Shown piece after piece: positions 56,288 to 64,000 of a stretch of DNA of 64,000 nucleotides. How positions within the stretch are numbered: the stretch's first letter is position 1; each line of letters begins with the position of its first letter. This stretch comes from Gnetum montanum (taxonomy: Eukaryota; Streptophyta; Gnetopsida; Gnetales; Gnetaceae). Where the stretch lies: the NCBI GenBank assembly GCA_015680685.1, contig MNCI01013647.1:90326-154325 (forward strand), given 5' to 3'. A model generated the notes under the pieces. It was not told the origin of the DNA and did no database searches. It saw only the letters and a program-made list of their open reading frames with translations. The position numbers and the translations under genes were made by a program.

Positions 56288-59200
56288 TTAGCATGGATGG
56301 CCATCTTCCCCATGACTAAGTTGGAAGGAGGAGATCCAAAAAATTGAATGTGATTGGCCATCCATTAAGGTGGGAGTTACACTAGCTTGTCTTGGTTCTA
56401 AGAAAGGTTTTACTTGTTGGATGTTGACGAACTACTTTCTATGTGGGCTTTCAAGTTTATAGATTAACATGGCCCTAGAGGGAAAGGTTTGATCAATTAT
56501 ATAAGGTCTCTCCCACAACATTTGGAACTTTATCTTCTGGGGTACATGTGTGGGGTTCCAATAGAGAATCTTATGTCCTAATTGAAATTTCACTTTTCGA
56601 ATTTTGAGGTCATGACATGTTAAATGCCTTATGCAACTCTCAAAAATAGGGCCACCAATCAATTTTCATTTAGTATGTTGAGGTTGATCAATCCTTCTTT
56701 CTATGCTAGACTCAGGTCAAGATTCAAATCACACGCTATTGAGATTGTATGAGGCTTGGATTGAATCAGGAGCATTGGAAGTTTTTTTGTACACTAGTTT
56801 GTAGGGGAGAAGCCAATAGGGAATTTTCATATTAAGTGATAGGCCTAGAGGGCATCATTGAGTTTTGTGCTCCAATCTCTCCTATATTTGCTTATGGTCC
56901 TTGTTAGGATCTTTGTGATATCTCTGTTAGTTACCTCTTCTTGACCATTGGCTTGGAGATGATAGGGTGTTGTTAATTTATGTTCGACCTCTAAGAATCA
57001 CATAAGTTTTTGAAAGGTCACACTTGTAAAGTGAGTTCCTTTATTAGAAATTAGTGCATGTGGCATCCCAACCTTGTTTACAACATTCTATTATATGAAT
57101 CAAGTAGTAGTGGATGATGTATAATTGGTGATGGCTGCTACTTCTACCCATTTGGTGCAGTAGTCAACTACTACGATGATATATGCCTTTCCATTAGACA
57201 TTGATGTGATGGGACCCATGAAATCTATACCCCATATGTCAAAGGTCTCTAGTGGTTAACTCCACTATTGAGGACCTTCCATTCAAGCAATCATCCCACT
57301 AGCTCATTGATAGTGCTCACAATATTAAAAAAACTAGTAGGCAGCTCTAAAGATTGTAGGCTAATAGTATCCTACCATCAGGATTTTTTTGGCTATGCAC
57401 CTCCCTACATAGTGGCCTCTGCAAGGGCCTTTGTAAGCATCCTAAAGAACATGTAGTGGATTCACATTAGGGACACACCAATGAACTAGGCCATCAACAC
57501 ATACCTTCTAAAAGTATTCATTAATTTTCATGAAGTACTTAGCCCAATGAAGAAACTGTTATTTCTTTTTAAAATCTAGACCTTGTGGCATCTCCTGGGT
57601 GAGAAGGTAAGTGAGGATGCCATCATACCATCTTTTTTAATGAGCACTTGGTCATTGATTACCCTTGTAAATAGGATTTTGTCTAGAAATTAATTAGAAA
57701 GTGGACTCTCCTCCTCTTTATTATCCCATCTTAATTAAGAGAGGTGGTTAGTGACTACATTCTTGGTCCCTTTCTAATCTATCATTGTAAGATCAAATTC
57801 CTGTAGGATCACAAACCAATGTATGATATGGGGGCTCACTGTTGGCTTCTTCATTAGGAAGTGAATGGCATTATGGTCTATGTGCACAAATACCTTATAA
57901 CCAAGCACATAGTACTTGAAATTTTTAAGAGGATACACCACAACCATTAATTCTTTCTTAGTTGTGGTGTAATTTAACTATGCACCCACAATGTTTTGGC
58001 TCATGCAGTGGATGTAATAATATGAATGTTTCTTATCATCCAACTAGATAAGCTTGGTTCCCAAGGCATAACTAGATGTGTCCATCATTATATGAAATGG
58101 TTTAGACTAGTCTAGTGCCCATAGAATTGGAGTTTCTATGAGTTGTTCTTTTAATTATTAGAATGCATGTTCACATTCCTTGGTCCATATGAATGAAGTA
58201 TCTTTCTTTGTAAGCTTGACCAATGGCTTTGTAATCTTAGAGAAATTCTCTATGAATCACCAGTAGTAGCTAGTGTGTCCAAGGAATGATTGGAAATCTT
58301 TAATTATCTCTTATTAGCATGTAATTTTTAGGATGAACCTTATCTTTTCAAGGTCTACCTTAATCCCTTTTTGTGAAATTCAGTGCCCAGTACTATGCCC
58401 TCCTAGACCATTAGATAGCTTTTCTGCCAATTGAGCCTAAGAGTTTTCTTAACACATCCTTTTAGAACTTGCTCAAGGCAATCCAAGGCATGCTCAAATG
58501 TAGCCCCATAGGTAGATAAGTCATCCATAAAGACCTATATCCCACTACCAATTTGCTCTTGGAAAATACTAAGGACTAGATATTGAAATGTTGTAGGGGC
58601 ATTACATAGACTTAATGTCATCTTGAAATGTGCAAAAGTTCCCCAGGGACTCATGATTTTATCTTGGTCTAATCCTTTGGCGTAATTTGGATTTGGTTAT
58701 AGCCACTATAATCATCCAAGAAGCTATAATAAAAATTCCTAGAAATAGTGTCCAACACTTGGTCCACAAATAGCAATGGGAAATGATCTTTATATATTTC
58801 CATATTCAATAGCCTAATATCAATAGAGATTTTCCACTTTCTTTATTTCTTTGGAACAATTACAAGTGGGCTAACTCACTCACTATCCACAATGGGATAG
58901 ATGAACCTTGCATTGAGGAGTTGTTCTATTTTCTCCTTGATGATCTACTTCAATTTGGGGTTCACCCACCTCTATGATTTCTTTCTTGGCTTCATGGTTG
59001 GATTAGTATAAATGCGATGCTAGCATATCCTTGGATCAATTCTAGTTAGCTTAGGATATGACCAAGCAAATGTTATTGGCTATTTGTTGACTATCTTTAA
59101 CAACTTTTCTTTTTATTTAAGAGCAAGTTTGGCATTGATTATGAAAATGTATACTTCATGCGAACTAGTAGAGCTTTTAACTCCAGGGGATCCTACATGA

Positions 59201-59996
59201 AATTATTAGGGATTTTCAACTCTCCCTAATAGGTATCATCATCTTCATCATTAGAGAGTTGGTGATGAACTAGCTCAAGTTCATTCATGCCTTTAACATA
59301 AGCACATGTTAGGCTCTTAGTTGGTTCCATGCATAGTGTGTTGCTGTTAGAGTCAATTATCAGCCACTAGATACCCTCTTGTTTTGTGGCTACTGCATAC
59401 AGAAACCTTTAAAAATCTATTTCTTATGCATACTAATTACATGCTTTGATGAATATACTTTCAATGGACCAGATTTTCTACATGCAATTGCACCCATTAT
59501 TACTATATGTGATGCATGGAACACACTTCTTATCTAATCATCCAAATTCATTTTCCTTCAAGATTTCCAAGAAGAGGTCCCTTATGTCCACTAGTGAATT
59601 GACTATGCTTAACCATGCCCTTTCCATAATGATGAGAAAGTCACCTTTGTAGTTTTCAACCTTGATTACCAGAAAGTCGATAGGATAGGAGCATCCACAA
59701 ACCATGGTCACAATGTTCTCTACTAACACCAAAGGGATAGTGATTGACTAGTTAGCTAACTCCAAATGGATGTTTCTCTTATTGAGAGGTGGTAGGTTCC
59801 AAGCCTTATACATGTCATGAGAGATGAGATTGACACCAGAACCAGAGTCAAGAAGAGCCTTGCATGGCTTATGTCTAGTGCTCTGCAAATAAATAAGAGG
59901 ACTTCCTGGGTCAAATATTTTCATGGGAAGATTTCCAACCTTCATCCAATTAGAAATAGCATGAGTTAGCATCATAGTGCAAATCTGATGTAGCAT
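56288..59996 (-). pseudogene. pol: Protease, RT, RNase H and integrase of element E
   Basis: Protease (about 59996-59500): ALLDSGSGVNLISHDMY with an intact D-S-G active site. RT (58990-57700): PLVIVPKK, FLDDYSGYNQIQI, FMDDLSTYGATF. RNase H: HIDHNAIHFLM and NVVTNHLS. Integrase (57500-56288): GHYVGR zinc part, [17 protein letters not shown] with the second catalytic Asp changed to Asn, ANGQEEVTNR, then DKILYWNPTHV-type and RPYII blocks and a C-terminal tail shared with D ending at TAA 56288. The order and motifs are of the Athila group. Numerous stops and frameshifts. Confidence 0.85.
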
Positions 59997-62463
59997 TTAG
60001 TTTGAAGAGCTCTTGGATATATTTGATGTAGAGGATGAGGATGTTGGAGATATAGGATGACAAGCTACATTAGGTTGTGAGGGTTTGGGAGGACTATTGG
60101 ATTGGAAAAATGATCATTTCCTAGATCTATTATCCAAACCGCTCCACTAGAATGTTGGTTGTAAATTCATAGCCCTCATAGCATTTCATTGTTGCAGTTG
60201 TGGGGGAATTTCACCCTACGTGGATGGAGTAGGAGATAACTAAGTAGAGGGTAGAGGGACACGTGTAGACAGATGTAAAGGGTGGTATGGGTATGGGTGC
60301 TTCCCTTGAGTATATGGTGAATGAGTTTGATGGTACTCTAAAGGGTAATAGTGATGATAGAATGAGGCATGGCTTATAGAGCTTTGTGGAGAAATGGATT
60401 GTAGAACATAGTACCCATATGGATTTGATTGCCTGTAAGGGTACTGCTACCTTGGTGATGGCATTTCCCATGATTGTGGTTAGTGCCACTATTGGTATTG
60501 CTCATATGGTTGTGGTGGAGCTTCGCTTGGGTAATAAGCTTATTGTTGCTGGTGGAACTACCTTGGATTGCCTTGAGGTTAAGGTAATAATTTGTGTGTT
60601 GGCCTACATGCTAGTCAAAGATTCAATGTGTACATCCTAGACTCTTGTAAGTGTGAAACCACGAGCTAACATCCCTTTGGATGTTCATATTGATAGATGT
60701 CACAACTAGTATCATCATCAGAGTCAATTTTCACAACTTCTTGTACTGCAATAACTTTGCCCTTACCTCTCTAGGAGGCATGTTTAGCTTCCTTCCACCT
60801 ACTGTGATCATGGTTACTATTCTATTCTTTGGATGCTTCAATAATCTTCATAGTAGTTTAGAACTTTTCATCCAGACAGTCCCATAATTTATCAACCTTT
60901 GCTATAATATTATAAGCATATTTTTGGATGGGAAAGGTTTTTCTATGTACCACCTCATCAAGTGGTGGATCCTCCTCTTCACAACATCAAACCTCCACTT
61001 TCCTTATGGAAGGGTTCTTATTATACTCTTATGTACTTTCCCTTTTTCACAACTCATCTTCTTCTTTTGCTACCTACTCTATCAACCTTTGTTTTTGATG
61101 ATCTCTTAGTTTGGATAGTCTCCCTTGGACATAGACCCCAAAAGTTATTCTAGTTTCTACTCTCAACTCATCTATGATGTGAAAGAGTTATTCCCTTTGA
61201 GAGTAACCATGGCTAGGGCATTAGTGTAAAAGAGAATAATATTTGTCCATGGTGGCATCCAAGGGTTCATGTGTTCCTTGTTTCTAGGGTTGGATTTGCC
61301 TTTTCAAATTGGACACTATGGAATATGTTTGGTATTTGTCATTAAAGAGTTTAAGCATTATACTCTATTTGCAAATGGATTCCAGCTCTAAAGACTAGTA
61401 CTAGCTTTCAACTTCTTTAATGAATGTCTTGGGGAAGAGCTTGAGTTTCTACTAATCATTTTCAATGTTTTGCAAGGCACATGCATCATAGAAAGCCTGC
61501 AAATGTGTCTACATATTAGAGTTGTATCCCCCTTCAAATATTGGGATATTATTCATGTCTAAGCGCTTGATCCAACTATATTTCACATGCCTAGTTTGGA
61601 TCTTAATTGCCTCAACAATGTTAAGCATGCTTCAAGTCACCAGTAGGGATTCATCATCATCATTATGTCGATGGTGCTGATGATGGCTCCTACCATCCTT
61701 GTGTTCTTGGTGGCCTCAATGGTCATAGTTGTCTCATTGATCACCTTCATCATAATTATTTCTATAGCAGCTTCTATGAGAACCAATAGATGAAGAGAAA
61801 AGCAAAGAATTGAATGAAGAGGATAAAGAGGAAGGTGGACCACCACCACTACCATGGTGTTCACATTGACCTCTTCGCTCATTACAACTACCATTCTTAG
61901 ATCCCTTAGCACTATGAGGTTTTCTCAAGTTCCTTCCTTGACTGTCACTTTTTCTTGAACTTGGTTTATTAATAGTTGATCAAAGGTTCAAGGCCACACC
62001 CTCATCACCAACAAAAAGGGGTGAAGAATCTTCATTTTTAGAATCCCTAGAGGGGGATCCTAATTTTTAGTTTGGTTCAATAAGAACAAGGGATTAGTGA
62101 AGTGTTTTCCCTTTGCAAACTCATGGTGCTACTCTTGGTGTTGATCTCACATACATTGTGTTTCAATGGGATGATAGTTTTAGTGGGATGATAGTCCCAA
62201 GTGTCATAACCATTCATAATGTATTTTTCTTATAGATCTAAGATGCCTAACCTCTTAAGGGTTTGAAACATCATCCTGGGCATAGATCGATTGAGGGGCA
62301 TTATGATGTTGCCCTCCATGTCACATCATTGTAGCTACTCATCCTGGTGTAGGATCAAGGTGAATTCTGGTACATACTCATCGAGATGAGTATATATCAC
62401 TTTGCACTCATGTGGGATCAATAGTTTAACATCTTCACACTTGTGAAAAGAAGACATTTTACA
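59997..62463 (-). pseudogene. gag: gag of element E
   Basis: Probable start at ATG 62463 (MSSFHKCEDVKLL). The Gag core lies at about 61300-61600, with RHVKYSWIKRLDMNNIPIFEG and FIKEVESWY in the expected order; the W-Y pair matches the core signature. A zinc-knuckle relic, CDIYQYEHPKGC, appears near 60650, and a Tyr/Gln/Pro-rich tail follows (60500-60100). Related to the F fragment at 49237. Many stops. Confidence 0.7.
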
Positions 62464-62607
62464 ACAAGTAAAATATTAGTTTACTTTTGTAGTTATATGT
62501 CATGTGAGAGTAATGTTGACCTTGATTTTGTACAAAAATATTAATAATGGTTACTAATCCTAGATAGTACATGTTTCAAAAAATAGTATCCCTGAAAATG
62601 ATGCTAA

Positions 62608-63528
62608 TGATGAGTGATGAGGTACCCCTATGCCCAACCATACAAATCACAAAGTTTTCACATGCGATTTGGTCAAATCTCATGACTCTATAGTGTCTGG
62701 TGCATTAGTATTTTAGGTAGTGAACCTTGTCCTAAGGTCATTTGTTGTCTTCCCAATTACACTTTTGAACCTTAAAGATATGGTTAAGTGTAACTGAGGC
62801 ATATAATTTTTTACCATTTTATGTTTTAGGTTCTTTGGTGCTTAAAGAGAGAGGTAAAGTAGTTTAATGACTAATTTGATTTAACTAACTAACTAATCTC
62901 TAACTAGTCCTAACATAAGCATCCAGTCCAACTTTCCATACATTTCCTAAATCCACGTATTCACTATTAGGTTATCAAGAACTATGCTACTAAGTGCACC
63001 AAGTAATAACACTATTGGAATTACCAAGTGGATGTGTGTTACGCTCAAAGTAGTTGTACTTATGTAATTAATCTATCTACCTTATCTTGCTTAATTAGCT
63101 AATTAACTTAATTACTAAAAAACATTGAATAAATAACTAAAAATATTAAAAGCATAAATGAAACATTTAAACTATCAAGAATGCTACAAGGTTTATCAAT
63201 AAGTTCATCTTTATTGCTGCACACATTGTCATGCTCAAGTACAATAGTGCTCGAATAAAGATCCCTATACTCAATGACTTCTACTATGGGCACTTGGGAA
63301 AATATTTTAACTCTCAAATGGAAAAACTACAAGAGCTTCATTATACTATGATTGACTGATGCCATAAATGTGTTTAGTGAGCATGTATTTATAAGAAAAA
63401 ATGGACCCTACATCGATGGGGTTGTGTTGATGGATGAAATGATGCATTAATATGACTACATTGATGGGGCCCAATTAATAAGGCCTAGTTAATAAGGCCT
63501 CATTGATGCAACCAACTATGACTAATCA
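62608..63528 (-). repeat. 5' LTR of element E
   Basis: On the minus strand it begins TGATTAGTCATAG and ends ATCACTCATCA. It matches 50581-51439 with many substitutions and small indels. The TATA region is at about 63389-63396. A PBS could not be identified in the following bases. Confidence 0.82.
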
Positions 63529-63533
63529 CTTAT
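63529..63533. repeat. Target-site duplication of element E, right copy (CTTAT)
   Basis: CTTAT immediately after the high-coordinate end of E, identical to 50576-50580. Confidence 0.8.
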
Positions 63534-64000
63534 TCTGACTTAGGAATTAACAAGTGCTTTTAAACTTTTTGTGGTTTATAATTTTTTTGTTACACTTTTT
63601 TCTTTTCTTAATATTTTTTTCACATTCTTTGATATCTTCTCATTCTTTTATACTTGTTCATTTCTTGACTTTATGATATTCCTTAATATTTTTAATTCTT
63701 TTTATCTTTTTAGTTCTTGATATCTTTTCTAATTTTTAGTATTTTTTCTTCATTTTACTTATACATATTCTTATCAATTTTCAAGAAAACACCTCAAATA
63801 AGGTAAGATGTAGTCTCAAAAAGGTGAAGATTTCTCTATATTATCAATCCTAAGGGATTGATTATCTATACAGTGAGAACACAACATCCATTCATACATT
63901 CCAATAATAAGAGGTTCTCACCATGGCCATAACGATACTCTTTTCATAATAAAACTAAGAATAAATTTGTGATCACTATGCCTAGACAAAAGGGTGAAGA
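63534..64000 (+). other. AT-rich flank, no gene seen
   Basis: By position this continues element F or older sequence. It is T-rich with TTTTCTTTTC-type runs and no recognisable motif. Confidence 0.4.

Larger units (their letters stand above)
50581..63528 (-). mobile_element. Element E: complete Athila-like Ty3/gypsy retrotransposon (about 12.9 kb)
   Basis: Both LTRs and a 5-bp target duplication are present. On the minus strand: 5' LTR (63528-62608), gag (62463-59997), protease-RT-RNase H-integrase (59996-56288), a non-coding stretch, an extra ORF (54259-51761), a purine tract (51448-51440) and the 3' LTR (51439-50581). All reading frames are broken. The LTRs are clearly more different from each other than those of A, so E is older. 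It is tail to tail with the related element D. Confidence 0.88.

Noticed and set aside
61637-61928. Overlapping Met-rich and His/Ser-rich minus-strand frames
   Set aside because: They lie in the repetitive part of E's gag; only one degraded gag frame is expected and neither has an independent motif.

Overview
The window looks like a plant nuclear intergenic region made almost entirely of nested, decayed Ty3/gypsy LTR retrotransposons. The evidence is LTR pairs, primer-binding sites, Gag/protease/RT/RNase H/integrase relics, 5-bp target duplications and many stops of the CAG-to-TAG or CGA-to-TGA type, as expected after cytosine methylation. I saw no host single-copy gene, tRNA, rRNA or CRISPR array. 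The scale of nesting suggests a large plant genome, possibly a gymnosperm; the species cannot be read from the sequence.

Layout. Three elements of one Tat-like family (A, B, C) nest in each other. A (+) runs 431-16690. B (-) runs 16691-28339, with its RNase H remnant at 1-430. C (-) runs 28340-40447 and interrupts the RT of D (+), an Athila-like element whose 3' half spans 40448-49236. D is followed by a gag fragment of another element, F (49237-50580). F is interrupted by E (-), a complete Athila-like element at 50581-63528 flanked by the duplication CTTAT. D and E are related and lie tail to tail.

The most remarkable content is in the Tat-like family. All three copies share the order LTR, PBS (TGGCGCTAGAAGGAGG or a one-base variant), gag-pro, a TTTAAGGCC minisatellite, a large gene on the opposite strand, then pol. 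The antisense gene has eight exons with GT-AG introns, a recognisable TATA box in A and B, and the same intron phases (2,2,1,1,1,1) in the diverged copies A and B. Exon 2 resembles the plant FCP1/NIF-type HAD phosphatase fold with its catalytic aspartates largely lost. Exon 4 is about 1,050 nt, and later exons are acidic or coiled-coil-like. Introns on the antisense strand would survive copying through the sense genomic RNA, which fits a captured gene carried as cargo. All three copies now carry stops or splice-site lesions, so none is likely to make the full protein here.

A second unusual structure lies downstream of A's integrase (14641-15120). It is a tandem array of about 14 short inverted repeats whose stem bases change in a compensating way while the loop stays near GACGTAAAAC. 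A different hairpin array occupies the leader of C (38835-39046), and GCGTA-rich tracts fill the leader, LTR and antisense-gene 5' region of B.

The Athila-like elements D and E each carry an extra long ORF between integrase and the 3' LTR, where related elements carry env-like genes. It does not look like an envelope protein.
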